The notes under the pieces were generated by a model. It was not told where the DNA came from, did not search any database, and was given only the letters and a program-made list of their open reading frames with translations. The position numbers and the translations under genes are program-made. DNA of 64,000 nucleotides, taken from Chitinophagaceae bacterium (GTDB taxonomy: Bacteria > Bacteroidota > Bacteroidia > Chitinophagales > Chitinophagaceae). Below, piece after piece: positions 9,055 through 17,374 of this stretch; the stretch's first letter is position 1; each line of letters opens with the position of its first letter. The stretch covers positions 29,610 through 93,609 of the forward strand of contig JAIEMP010000020.1 in assembly GCA_019752045.1 (NCBI GenBank). Direction: 5' to 3'.

Positions 9055-9426
9055 TTATTTCTTTTTGAGTGTTTGCAATAGCAACTCCAGTTCTTCAATG
9101 CTCAGGTTGTTTTCTTTTACCATAAATGAAACAGCATCAGAAAACGATCCTTCAAAATATCCTTTCACCAGTGTTTTCATACTGGCTTTTGAATAAATAT
9201 CTTTCGTTACAGCAGGGTAGTATTGATGCATGCGGCCAATTACATCTGCCTTTACATATTTTTTGTCGATTAAGATTTTAAGCATTGTAGCCACAGTATT
9301 TTGATGTGGCTTGGGATTGGGCATTGCATCAACGATCTCCCTAAGAAATGCTTTGTTGAGTTTCCAGATAATCTGCATCACCTGTTCCTCAGCTTTTGTA
9401 AGCGGCTTTAGTTTTTCGGCATTCAT
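9055..9426 (-). CDS. BlaI/MecI/CopY-family transcriptional repressor
   Basis: A 123-residue winged-helix repressor (LTKAEEQVMQIIWKL at the N-terminus, then the recognition segment PHQNTVATMLKILIDKKYV). Proteins of this family dimerise on palindromic operators and are inactivated by proteolysis through the partner M56 membrane protease. Here the partner gene begins 2 bp after the stop codon, so the two are one operon. Two matching palindromes lie just upstream of the start and are the likely operator, giving autoregulation. Confidence 0.92.
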   Translation of the reverse strand: MNAEKLKPLTKAEEQVMQIIWKLNKAFLREIVDAMPNPKPHQNTVATMLKILIDKKYVKADVIGRMHQYYPAVTKDIYSKASMKTLVKGYFEGSFSDAVSFMVKENNLSIEELELLLQTLKKK

Positions 9427-9439
9427 AAACCGAATTTAT

Positions 9440-9475
9440 AACTAAAAAATTAGTTTAACAACTAAAATTTTAGTT
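9440..9475. promoter_or_regulatory. tandem palindromic operator for the BlaI-type repressor
   Basis: Two perfect inverted repeats, AACTAAAAAATTAGTT (9440-9455) and AACTAAAATTTTAGTT (9460-9475), have centres exactly 20 bp apart, about two helical turns. They lie 14-49 bp upstream of the repressor ATG. The spacing suits two repressor dimers on the same face of the helix. Confidence 0.8.
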
Positions 9476-9538
9476 AAAGAGATTTTTAAAGAAAATACAG
9501 CAATATTAATTTTGGATTTTACCGATTGAATCGATTTC

Positions 9539-9958
9539 TTAGTCTGTTAGGAATGTTACCTTCACTTGGCGGATTGATTTAACGTTCTTTCCGTTTATAG
9601 TTGCCGGAATCCATTTAGGACCATTTAAAATGGAGTTGGAAGTGATGCCAGCAAGAACAGAACCTTCAAGTGTCAGGACTCTGACAGCGGAAACTTCTCC
9701 GCTTGTATCAACAATAAACTTCAATGTGCATAGGCCTCTGCTGTTTTTATCATTTGTCAGATTTTCAATATTCTTATTTATCAAAGACATCAGGTGTTTA
9801 CTCCATTTTTTCTCCCCTCCCGGAAACTGCGCTTCCACATCCACTTTTTCATAAACTGAATCAATTTGAACAGTAGAAGGCAATTTAGTGCTGTCAGCAT
9901 TTTGTGCAGATAGTTTGCAGCAAAATAAAATCAGAACAGCAGTGATCATTGATTGCAT
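9539..9958 (-). CDS. small secreted TonB C-terminal domain protein 1
   Basis: A 139-residue protein with a signal peptide (residues 1-19, ending SAQNAD) and one TonB C-terminal-like domain: VDVEAQFPGGEKKW, CTLKFIVDTSGEVSAVRV and GPKWIPATINGKNVKS. There is no membrane anchor or proline-rich spacer, so it is not a classical energy transducer for TonB-dependent receptors. The domain closely resembles residues 530-630 of the BlaR-like fusion two genes downstream and the paralogue just upstream, which suggests a shared cell-envelope role. Confidence 0.75.
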   Translation of the reverse strand: MQSMITAVLILFCCKLSAQNADSTKLPSTVQIDSVYEKVDVEAQFPGGEKKWSKHLMSLINKNIENLTNDKNSRGLCTLKFIVDTSGEVSAVRVLTLEGSVLAGITSNSILNGPKWIPATINGKNVKSIRQVKVTFLTD

Positions 9959-10003
9959 AAAGTAAGTAGGTTATTTATTTTAAACGAAAAGTAATTGTTG
10001 AGT

Positions 10004-10420
10004 TTAGGGTATCCGGAATGTAATTTTTTGCAAACGCCAGGCTTTAACCGTTTTTCCAAATTGATAGGCAGGTACCCATTTTGGACAATTTTTTATTGCA
10101 CGTATAAAAATTTTTGATAATAACGAACCTTTTAACGAAAGCGCTTCTACAGCAGTAGTAGATCCATCTTTATCCACAATAAATCGAATTTCACACGTGC
10201 CATTACTCTTTTTATCTCTCAGAAGCTTGTTCATTTCTTTTTCAATTTCACCCTGTATATACTTGTTCCACATTTGCTCTCCACCGGGAAAATAAGCTTC
10301 TATCTCTACTTTTTGAAATACAGAATCAGCTGGGGGAATGTTGTTTTTGAATGTATCAACTTGTTGTGCAGAAAGAGCGCAGGAAACAAACAAGGGGAGT
10401 AGAATCAATAAGTTTTTCAT
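10004..10420 (-). CDS. small secreted TonB C-terminal domain protein 2
   Basis: A 138-residue paralogue of the following gene: signal peptide (residues 1-18), then VEIEAYFPGGEQMWNKYIQGEI, CEIRFIVDKDGSTTAVEAL and CPKWVPAYQFGKTVKA. Same strand and 45 bp from its paralogue, so probably cotranscribed; divergent from ftsE. Function beyond an envelope protein with a TonB C-terminal fold is not visible. Confidence 0.75.
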   Translation of the reverse strand: MKNLLILLPLFVSCALSAQQVDTFKNNIPPADSVFQKVEIEAYFPGGEQMWNKYIQGEIEKEMNKLLRDKKSNGTCEIRFIVDKDGSTTAVEALSLKGSLLSKIFIRAIKNCPKWVPAYQFGKTVKAWRLQKITFRIP

Positions 10421-10458
10421 AAAATCAAAACTGTGTGTTTATAAGTTTGCGAATTGTC

Positions 10459-10466
10459 TATTTTTG
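10459..10466 (+). promoter_or_regulatory. -7 promoter element for ftsE
   Basis: TATTTTTG matches TAnnTTTG and lies 21 bp before the ftsE ATG. No convincing -33 box. Confidence 0.45.
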
Positions 10467-10487
10467 CCGGAACACAAACTTAACAGA

Positions 10488-11174
10488 ATGCTCCCGATCG
10501 TAGAAATAAAAAACGTCAATATTTATCAGAGTGGCAACCTTATTCTTAACAATGTTAATCTTACAGTAAACCAGGGTGAGTTTGTGTATCTCGTTGGTAA
10601 AACCGGTACGGGCAAATCATCCTTATTAAAAACATTGTATGGCGAAATTCCACTAACAGAAGGTGATGCAACTGTGGCTGGATTTAATTTGCGGCAAATG
10701 GATTGGAAGAATGTGCCCTTTCTCCGCCGGAGTCTGGGCGTGGTGTTTCAGGATTTTCAATTGTTAACAGACCGGAATGTACACGAGAATTTAAAGTTTG
10801 TGTTGAAGGCAACAGGTTGGAAAGACGAAAACCTGATGGAAGAAAAAATTAATGATGTTCTGGATAAAGTTGGTTTAAAATCGAAAGGGTTTAAAATGCC
10901 TTTTGAAATGAGTGGTGGTGAGCAGCAACGGGTTGATGTAGCAAGAGCTTTACTCAATTCGCCTAAATTAATTCTGGCCGATGAACCTACCGGCAACCTC
11001 GATCCAGAAACCAGCGATGAGATTATGAATTTACTTTTTCAGGTAGCAAGAGATTATAACACCGCAGTGATCATGGCTACGCATGATTTTATGGTGATTA
11101 AAAAATATCCTGCGAGAATGGTTAAAACTGAAGCAGGTAAAGTGTGGGATAATGCTACAGTAGAACATGCATAA
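10488..11174 (+). CDS. ftsE: ABC transporter ATP-binding protein, FtsE-like
   Basis: A 228-residue cytoplasmic ATPase. Walker A is GKTGTGKSS, the ABC signature SGGEQQRV, Walker [13 protein letters not shown] and the switch histidine ATHD. Size and motif spelling fit FtsE, which with FtsX couples ATP hydrolysis to peptidoglycan hydrolase activation at division; ftsX is not adjacent, which is common in this phylum. A LolD-like ATPase is the main alternative. I start at the ATG at 10488 ([10 protein letters not shown]) because the upstream frame runs through the promoter. Its 3' end overlaps the converging glycosyltransferase gene by 20 bp. Confidence 0.78.
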   Translation: MLPIVEIKNVNIYQSGNLILNNVNLTVNQGEFVYLVGKTGTGKSSLLKTLYGEIPLTEGDATVAGFNLRQMDWKNVPFLRRSLGVVFQDFQLLTDRNVHENLKFVLKATGWKDENLMEEKINDVLDKVGLKSKGFKMPFEMSGGEQQRVDVARALLNSPKLILADEPTGNLDPETSDEIMNLLFQVARDYNTAVIMATHDFMVIKKYPARMVKTEAGKVWDNATVEHA

Positions 11175-12273
11175 GCTGTTTTGCATGCTCCAGATTATTG
11201 AAATGTTTTTGCAATAAACCTTCTCTCAGTTCAATATCATTTTCGGTAAAGGGTTTATGAAACAAACGGAAAGCCTGGTATTTAAATTCAGTTGGGTTAG
11301 AGGCTAATTGACATGCCTGCTCAAGTCCCGTTCCCTTCAGCATTTCTTCATTGGCTAATACGTGCCTGCCGTTAAATACTGCGTTCAGCAGTTTTAATTT
11401 AATACCGGAGTTGGTAAACGATGGCAGAATGTGCACCTGTGCTTTTTGAATAAGATCATTGAGTTCGGATTCTTCCGGATTTTCCACTACACAAATATGC
11501 TGTTTCGAACGGGCCTGCTGTTTCAGTTTTGCAGAAGGATTTTTACCTGCAATTACAAACGGAATTTCTAATTCATGAAACACCTTTTCCAACAGCCACA
11601 TTGCTGCTTTTTCATTTTCTGCCACCGACAGGTTACCGTGGTATAAAACAAATGTACCTGTACCGGGTTTGCCGGTAACTATTGTGTTGGGAATAAATGC
11701 AGGAAAGTGAATGGTCTGGTGCGCTTTAAATTGTTTCTTGTATTTTTTTGCATCATCTGCTGAAATGGAGAGAATGATGTAATCTTTTAATTTTTCTTCG
11801 TAGCGATGCAGAAGTCTGCTTTCATGATGCATGTAGGCTTTGCGTACAATGGAAGTTTCCCATTGCCCCAGCTGTTTGTAATATTCATGCTCTACATTAT
11901 GCAGACGCACAGCAACATTGTTCTTTTTTACAGCACCGCTTGTAAGACCATAAGTGCAATGCACACCTTCAAACAAAACGGGGTAGGGATCTGCATTTAA
12001 CCGTTCCCATAAAACGTCGTCGTTGCGTGATGCAACAATGTAAGGCAACTGAAGTGAAAATCCTTTGTGTCCTTCTTTGCGCTCATAATAATGTACCTCT
12101 GCACAGTATTGTTCAAGTACTGGTTGTATACCACGGCCGTATTCAAAGCAATGCAGGTGAACAGCAACGCCCAATTGATGTAAAGCTTTTATTTTACAGA
12201 ACACATCCATTACTCCGCCATAGTCTGCAGGATAGGGAACATCAAACGAAACGATATGTAAATGTTTAGCCAA
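11155..12273 (-). CDS. glycosyltransferase, GT-B fold
   Basis: A 372-residue sugar transferase with two Rossmann-like halves: an N-terminal acceptor domain (HIVSFDVPYPADYGGVMDV) and a C-terminal nucleotide-sugar domain (FVIAGKNPS ... ILPSFTNSGIKLKLLNAVFNG). It probably contributes to an envelope polysaccharide. The start is a TTG at 12273 embedded in the stop of the preceding gene (8-bp overlap), so translation is coupled to the glycosyltransferase upstream. Donor and acceptor sugars cannot be told. Confidence 0.8.
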   Translation of the reverse strand: MAKHLHIVSFDVPYPADYGGVMDVFCKIKALHQLGVAVHLHCFEYGRGIQPVLEQYCAEVHYYERKEGHKGFSLQLPYIVASRNDDVLWERLNADPYPVLFEGVHCTYGLTSGAVKKNNVAVRLHNVEHEYYKQLGQWETSIVRKAYMHHESRLLHRYEEKLKDYIILSISADDAKKYKKQFKAHQTIHFPAFIPNTIVTGKPGTGTFVLYHGNLSVAENEKAAMWLLEKVFHELEIPFVIAGKNPSAKLKQQARSKQHICVVENPEESELNDLIQKAQVHILPSFTNSGIKLKLLNAVFNGRHVLANEEMLKGTGLEQACQLASNPTEFKYQAFRLFHKPFTENDIELREGLLQKHFNNLEHAKQLMHVLL

Positions 12274-13426
12274 GTAATTGTTTGTAAAATGAAATGAGTA
12301 TTTTTTCTTCTTCCTGCCAGTTTAATATTTCACGGGCTTTGAGGCAGTTTGACTGTAATCTTTTATACAAAACAGTATCATGCAGCAAAAGGTTCAGGCC
12401 ATCTGCAATTGACTGTTCAGTTGTATCAGGAATCAGAAACGCAATATCAAACTGCTGATTAATTTCTTTGTAAGCAGGATAGCTCACACATATCTGCGGA
12501 ATGCCCGCCTGAATATAATCAAAGAAACGATTGGCAAGCGAAAGGTAATTGCTCAGTCCGTTATTTTCAAAAAGAGTAATACCTGCATAAGCTGAACTGG
12601 TTACTTCCTTTAATTCCTGCGGGTGCAACTTACCTTTTAATAAAACAGTTTCCTGTAAATGATTTTTTTCGATGAGTGATTTTGTTTGCTCTAAAAAATT
12701 TCCATCGCCATAAATATGCAAAGGCATCTTCAGTTTTTTCATAGCGGGGATCAGTGTTTCAAAACTTCTTCCTTCGTTTACAGCTCCCTGATAGAGAAAG
12801 AAGGTTGAAGGTTTAAGGTCCGCCTTCGCTAAAGCTTCGGTGGATAAATTTAAGGTTGAAGGTTGTTCACTGCCTTCCCTATGCCCTAAACCCTTCAGCT
12901 TTTCCCTTTTTACAGGAACATTTCTTACTACAGCGTAATTCACTCCATACATTTTCTGAAATTCTTCTGCAATAGGTTTGCACACCGTATAACCATGTTT
13001 AAATTTGGGTACTGCAAACCGTTCTATCCGTTTCCATAATTTGTAACGGGATGGTCTTGTTACTACTTCCTTCATCTCACAAAATAATTCATGTGCATCA
13101 TACACCCGTTTTGTGCCTTTGAGTTTTGAAGCAATCAAACAAGGAAGAATGGTGTCAAGATCAATGGCACAAATACAATCTGCTTTCTGAAATAATAACC
13201 AGAAAAATAAACGAAGATTGTATTCTGCATAAAACAAAGGTCCTTTTGTAAAAAAGCATGCAAGTCTTTTTTGTTTGAAGGGATGCTGTTCCAACGGATC
13301 TGAGTGTGAAAGCTTTCGACCAACCAATACCACATGATACCCCTGCTGTGCCAGTGAAGAACAGATGCGGCTCATACGCTGATCGTAGCTTAAATCATTT
13401 GTAACAGTGCAGATGATCTTCTTCAA
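12266..13426 (-). CDS. glycosyltransferase, GT-B fold, with in-frame repeat insertion
   Basis: A 386-residue glycosyltransferase: N-terminal domain from KKIICTVTNDLSYDQRM, C-terminal GT4-like donor domain (FFLYQGAVNEGRS, LHIYGDGNFLEQ, NRFFDYIQAGIPQI). Residues about 178-208, exactly at the linker between the two domains, are low-complexity and are encoded by dispersed-repeat DNA (12803-12905). The start is a TTG at 13426, chosen because the first beta strand begins right there; the next in-frame ATG would delete it. It forms an operon with the overlapping glycosyltransferase downstream. Confidence 0.8.
   Translation of the reverse strand: MKKIICTVTNDLSYDQRMSRICSSLAQQGYHVVLVGRKLSHSDPLEQHPFKQKRLACFFTKGPLFYAEYNLRLFFWLLFQKADCICAIDLDTILPCLIASKLKGTKRVYDAHELFCEMKEVVTRPSRYKLWKRIERFAVPKFKHGYTVCKPIAEEFQKMYGVNYAVVRNVPVKREKLKGLGHREGSEQPSTLNLSTEALAKADLKPSTFFLYQGAVNEGRSFETLIPAMKKLKMPLHIYGDGNFLEQTKSLIEKNHLQETVLLKGKLHPQELKEVTSSAYAGITLFENNGLSNYLSLANRFFDYIQAGIPQICVSYPAYKEINQQFDIAFLIPDTTEQSIADGLNLLLHDTVLYKRLQSNCLKAREILNWQEEEKILISFYKQLLG
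12803..12905. repeat. dispersed repeats inserted in frame in a glycosyltransferase
   Basis: Contains the inverted element at 12819-12844 (TCCGCC ... GGTGGA around GCTAAAGCTTC), found again at 56048-56073, flanked by direct words AAGGTTGAAGG at 12800-12811 and 12852-12862. It encodes the inter-domain linker of the gene. Confidence 0.7.
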
Positions 13427-13474
13427 TGAAAGAATTGGTTTTATGTAAATTACTGAAAAGGCAGTTGCTACAAT

Positions 13475-14029
13475 TTACCCGGTTTTTTTGCCCAACCAAA
13501 TCCCAAGTGTAAATTCTCCCATTAATCCAAAATTATTTGTTACAGGCGTACCTAAATAACCAACACCAAGGTTAAGATCCAGACTGAATCTGTTTTTATA
13601 GTTTCTTTGCATTCCCCACACTACTCCGGCATTGATTTGTCTTGTTGATTCAATCAAATAAATTGGATCGTTTTCTGTAAAAGAAGAGAATCCGTAAATG
13701 CCAAGAACAGCAATATAATTTGCTGAGTTTCGATCGGTGTTTTTTCCTTTTTCAGTTCTTTTTTTGAAATTATAGTAATACCTTCCAGATGCTGAAATGA
13801 AAGATCGCACAAATACAGCGTATTGTTGATTTGGTACTACATAATTTCTCTGAAAGGTGCCTGTTATGCCGGTTCTGAATTTAGCGGTGAAGTGATTGGA
13901 GAGAGAAGTTTCAAATGCTATTCCGGGATCAAGAAAAGTAACGGATAATACATTTTTTGTCAATTTTTCATTCTGAGCATTTACTTGTAATGTCAGGAAC
14001 ACGAGCAATAAAATGGAGGTATATTTCAT
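13475..14029 (-). CDS. predicted outer-membrane beta-barrel protein
   Basis: A 184-residue exported protein with a signal peptide (residues 1-18, LLLVFLTLQVNAQ). The rest alternates polar and aromatic residues in strands separated by short turns (HFTAKFRTGITGTF; FSLDLNLGVGYLG; GEFTLGIWLG), the pattern of a small beta-barrel. No family name can be given. It stands alone between the glycosyltransferase operon and a divergent small gene. Confidence 0.65.
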   Translation of the reverse strand: MKYTSILLLVFLTLQVNAQNEKLTKNVLSVTFLDPGIAFETSLSNHFTAKFRTGITGTFQRNYVVPNQQYAVFVRSFISASGRYYYNFKKRTEKGKNTDRNSANYIAVLGIYGFSSFTENDPIYLIESTRQINAGVVWGMQRNYKNRFSLDLNLGVGYLGTPVTNNFGLMGEFTLGIWLGKKTG

Positions 14030-14138
14030 AACAAGTTTTTTACGAATATAGGAGTGTAAATGATATTGATTCGTTTTTGAATGTATTTAATAATTCTTGA
14101 ATTTTCATTACAAATGCGATTAGCATTTAAAAACTCTA

Positions 14139-14603
14139 ATGGAGCAACTCATTCATACATTCTACACTGCATTTGCAAAAGCCGATTGGCAAACCATGGC
14201 CAATTGTTATCATGAACAGATTGAATTTAATGACCCGGTTTTTGTTGGGTTGAAAGGCAAGGAGGCTGCTGCTATGTGGCGGATGCTTATCGAACGCAGC
14301 AAAGGGCAGCTGAAAATCAACTTTAGCAATGTAGAAGCAAATGAGCAAACGGGCAAGGCCGATTGGGTAGCAGAATACTTGTTTTCTGCAACAGGACGGA
14401 ATGTGGTGAACCGGATCCATGCTCAGTTTGAGTTCAGGGATGGAAAAATCAGCAGACATACTGATCATTTTGATTTGCATAAATGGGCTTCTCAGGCCAT
14501 GGGATGGAAAGGCAGGCTGCTGGGAGGCACCTCATTTTTCAGGAAAAAAGTACAGAAAACAGCTGCAGAGGCCCTCAACCACTTCCTTTCTAAGAATATT
14601 TAA
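14139..14603 (+). CDS. NTF2-like / SnoaL-like protein
   Basis: A 154-residue cytoplasmic protein. The N-terminus (FYTAFAKADWQTMANCYHEQIEFNDPVF) and the strands around VNRIHAQFEFRDGKISRHTDHFDL match the cone-shaped alpha+beta NTF2-like fold, members of which are small enzymes or binding domains. Catalytic assignment is not possible from sequence. The C-terminal tail is basic. Confidence 0.7.
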   Translation: MEQLIHTFYTAFAKADWQTMANCYHEQIEFNDPVFVGLKGKEAAAMWRMLIERSKGQLKINFSNVEANEQTGKADWVAEYLFSATGRNVVNRIHAQFEFRDGKISRHTDHFDLHKWASQAMGWKGRLLGGTSFFRKKVQKTAAEALNHFLSKNI

Positions 14604-14637
14604 TGCTGCAAATTCAAAACTTTTCACAGTTTTCCCC

Positions 14638-14645
14638 TACCTTTG
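14638..14645 (+). promoter_or_regulatory. -7 promoter element for rpsO
   Basis: TACCTTTG is an exact match to TAnnTTTG, 50 bp before the rpsO ATG, leaving a short leader. Confidence 0.6.
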
Positions 14646-14695
14646 CCGCCACTTTTATAGATGTAAAAACAAAGATGTAATTAAAAAAAATTGAG

Positions 14696-14968
14696 ATGTC
14701 AGCAATTACAAAAGAAAAAAAAGCAAACATTTTCGCAAATTTCGGTGGTAATGAAAAAAACACCGGATCTATTGAAGGTCAAGTAGCCCTTCTGACTGAG
14801 CGCATCATCCACATTTCTGAACACCAGAAAATCAACAAAAAAGATTTTTCTACAAGTCGTGGTTTAATGCAATTGGTTGGTAAACGTAAACGTTTACTGA
14901 GCTATCTCAGCAAAACTAATCTGCAAGGCTACCGTGCATTAATTGAGAAACTCGGTCTCCGTAAATAA
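14696..14968 (+). CDS. rpsO: 30S ribosomal protein S15
   Basis: The 90-residue S15 primary rRNA-binding protein of the small subunit platform. Family signature [14 protein letters not shown] ... [19 protein letters not shown] ... [11 protein letters not shown] is complete. The start follows from the family N-terminus and the upstream promoter. It precedes pnp as in many bacteria, with a terminator-like hairpin between the two. Confidence 0.97.
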   Translation: MSAITKEKKANIFANFGGNEKNTGSIEGQVALLTERIIHISEHQKINKKDFSTSRGLMQLVGKRKRLLSYLSKTNLQGYRALIEKLGLRK

Positions 14969-14992
14969 CCTGCGGATATGTAATAAATCCTT

Positions 14993-15033
14993 ATTCCCAA
15001 CACGTTTTTGATGCGGTTGGGAATTTTGTTTTT
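14993..15033 (+). terminator. hairpin between rpsO and pnp
   Basis: TTCCCAAC and GTTGGGAA form an 8-bp stem with a 14-base loop followed by TTTTGTTTTTC. It may attenuate read-through into pnp. Confidence 0.65.
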
Positions 15034-15131
15034 CTTACAGTTTCTCCCTTCATTCATTTATTCACAGAATTGCTTGTACGGTAATCTCCCTCTCTGTATA
15101 TACCTGCATGCCAATTCAAAAACAACATTGT

Positions 15132-17315
15132 ATGTTAACACAACCAATCAGCAAATCATTCGATCTGGGCGATGGCCGTATTGTTACCATTGAAACCGGT
15201 AAAATAGCCCGCCAGGCAGATGGAGCTGTAACGATTCGCCAAGGCAATTGTATTATTCTCGCTACCGTTGTAGCCAATAAAGAACCAAGAGAAGGTCAGG
15301 ATTTTTTCCCGTTGTCTGTAGACTATCAGGAAAAATTTGCTTCTGCAGGTCGTGTACCCGGTTCATTTTTTAAGCGTGAAGCAAGATTAAACGATTATGA
15401 AGTACTCACCAGTCGTTTGGTTGATCGTGCTTTACGTCCTTTGTTTCCCGAAGATTATTTGTGTGATGTGCAGGTATTGATCAGTCTTGTATCATCCGAT
15501 GCAGAAGTGATGCCAGATGCATTGGCTTGTTTGGCTGCATCAGCTGCATTAGCTGTTTCAGATATTCCCATCAAAGAAATTATTTCAGAAGTGCGTATTG
15601 CAACAGTTGATGGTGAAATGGTGGTAAACCCAACCCGTTCACAATTAGCGAGAGCAAGTTCTGAATTCCTGATTGCTGCTACTGAAAAAAACCTGATGAT
15701 GGTTGAAGGTGAAGCAAAAGAATGCAGTGAAGAAGATCTGGTGAAAGCATTGGGTGTTGCTCATGATGCGATCCGCATTCAGATCAAAGCACAGGAAGAG
15801 TTACGTGCAGCAGTTGGTGTTACAACCAAAAGAGATTACAAAAAACCGGAGCAGAACGAAGCAATCAACGAGAAAGTAATTGCGTTTGCAAAGGATAAAG
15901 TATATGCTATATCAAAATCGGCCAGTGCTAAAAACGTTCGCACCGATGCTTATGCTAAACTCAGAGAAGAGCTGATGACCAGCCTTGGTGAAGAAGTAAC
16001 AGATGGCGAAAAGAAATTAGCTAAGAAGTATTACGAAGATCTTAAATGGGAAGTGGTTCGTAATATGATGCTGGAAGATCGTGTTCGTTTGGATGGACGT
16101 AAGTTGGATGAAGTACGTCCTTTAGCAATGGAAATTGAACCATTGCCAACACCGCATGGTTCTGCATTGTTTACACGTGGTGAAACACAATCTTTAACAA
16201 CGGTAACATTAGGTACCAAGCTTGATGAGTTGTTGATTGAAAGTGCAGCCAACAGCAGTTATTCAAAATTCTTTCTGCATTATAATTTTCCTCCATTCTC
16301 AACAGGTGAAGTAAAAATGATGCGTGGTGCCGGTCGTCGTGAAATTGGTCATGGTAACCTTGCGATGCGTTCATTAAAACAAATGATGCCGGGAAGTGAG
16401 TATCCATATACCGTTCGTGTAGTGAGTGATATTCTTGAATCAAACGGTTCATCTTCTATGGCAACTGTTTGCGCAGGTTCATTGGCGTTAATGGATGCAG
16501 GTGTTCCAGTTCAGAAACACGTTAGTGGTGTTGCAATGGGATTAATTACACGTGGAGATGGTAAGTATGCAATTCTTACAGATATCCTTGGTGATGAAGA
16601 TCATTTAGGTGATATGGATTTTAAAGTAACCGGAACCCGTGAAGGTATTTGTGGTGTGCAGATGGATATTAAAGTTGATGGTTTGAGCATGGATGTAATG
16701 CGTGAAGCATTGAACCAGGCAAAAGCCGGTCGTTTACATATTCTGGATGCCATGTATGAGTGTGTTGCTGAAACACGTTCTGAAGTGAAACCACATGCGC
16801 CACGTATGGAGAAGATCATCATTGATAAAGAATTCATTGGTGCAATCATTGGCCCGGGTGGTAAAGTGATTCAGGAAATTCAGCGTGAAACAGGAACGGT
16901 AATCACCATTGAAGAAGTGGGTAATTATGGTGAAGTAAGCATTTTCTCTCCTGCAAAAGAAGGTGTTGAAAAAGCGGTGGCATGGGTAAAAGGTTTAGTA
17001 GCTGTTCCTGAAGTTGGTGGTGTGTATGAAGCAACGGTGAAAGGCATTAAAGAATTTGGTGCCTTTGTAGAATTCTTACCAAAGAAGGAAGGGTTGTTAC
17101 ACATCAGCGAAATCAGCTGGAAGCGATTAGACAGCATGGAAGGTGTACTCAACGTTGGCGATGTAGTAAAAGTAAAACTCATTGGTTTAGATCCAAGAAC
17201 CGGTAAGTTTAAACTCAGCCGCAAAGTGTTGATGCCAAAACCTGATGCAGCTCCAAGACCACAGGTTCAGCAAAAGCAACAGGACGATCAGGAGAATGGT
17301 GAAGAGAGACTCTGA
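15132..17315 (+). CDS. pnp: polyribonucleotide nucleotidyltransferase (PNPase)
   Basis: 3'-to-5' phosphorolytic exoribonuclease of the RNA degradation machinery. The 727-residue protein has two RNase PH-like cores (first from IVTIETGKIARQADGAV; second from RLDGRKLDEVRPL with TRGETQSL and GDMDFKVTGTREGI), a KH domain (GAIIGPGGKVIQEIQRETG) and an S1 domain (YEATVKGIKEFGAFVEFLPKKEGLLH). The C-terminal tail is short, glutamine-rich and acidic. An in-frame ATG 24 bases upstream (15108) is possible, but MLTQPISKSFDLGDGR matches the usual family start. Confidence 0.95.
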   Translation: MLTQPISKSFDLGDGRIVTIETGKIARQADGAVTIRQGNCIILATVVANKEPREGQDFFPLSVDYQEKFASAGRVPGSFFKREARLNDYEVLTSRLVDRALRPLFPEDYLCDVQVLISLVSSDAEVMPDALACLAASAALAVSDIPIKEIISEVRIATVDGEMVVNPTRSQLARASSEFLIAATEKNLMMVEGEAKECSEEDLVKALGVAHDAIRIQIKAQEELRAAVGVTTKRDYKKPEQNEAINEKVIAFAKDKVYAISKSASAKNVRTDAYAKLREELMTSLGEEVTDGEKKLAKKYYEDLKWEVVRNMMLEDRVRLDGRKLDEVRPLAMEIEPLPTPHGSALFTRGETQSLTTVTLGTKLDELLIESAANSSYSKFFLHYNFPPFSTGEVKMMRGAGRREIGHGNLAMRSLKQMMPGSEYPYTVRVVSDILESNGSSSMATVCAGSLALMDAGVPVQKHVSGVAMGLITRGDGKYAILTDILGDEDHLGDMDFKVTGTREGICGVQMDIKVDGLSMDVMREALNQAKAGRLHILDAMYECVAETRSEVKPHAPRMEKIIIDKEFIGAIIGPGGKVIQEIQRETGTVITIEEVGNYGEVSIFSPAKEGVEKAVAWVKGLVAVPEVGGVYEATVKGIKEFGAFVEFLPKKEGLLHISEISWKRLDSMEGVLNVGDVVKVKLIGLDPRTGKFKLSRKVLMPKPDAAPRPQVQQKQQDDQENGEERL

Positions 17316-17341
17316 TAATTCGTTGAAATAAAAGAACTTTA

Positions 17342-17371
17342 CGGTCCCGCCAACGGCGGGACCTTTTTTAT
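17342..17371 (+). terminator. intrinsic terminator after pnp
   Basis: GGTCCCGCC and GGCGGGACC form a perfect stem with a three-base loop followed by a T tract. It ends four bases before the prmA ATG. Confidence 0.85.
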
Positions 17372-17374
17372 TAT

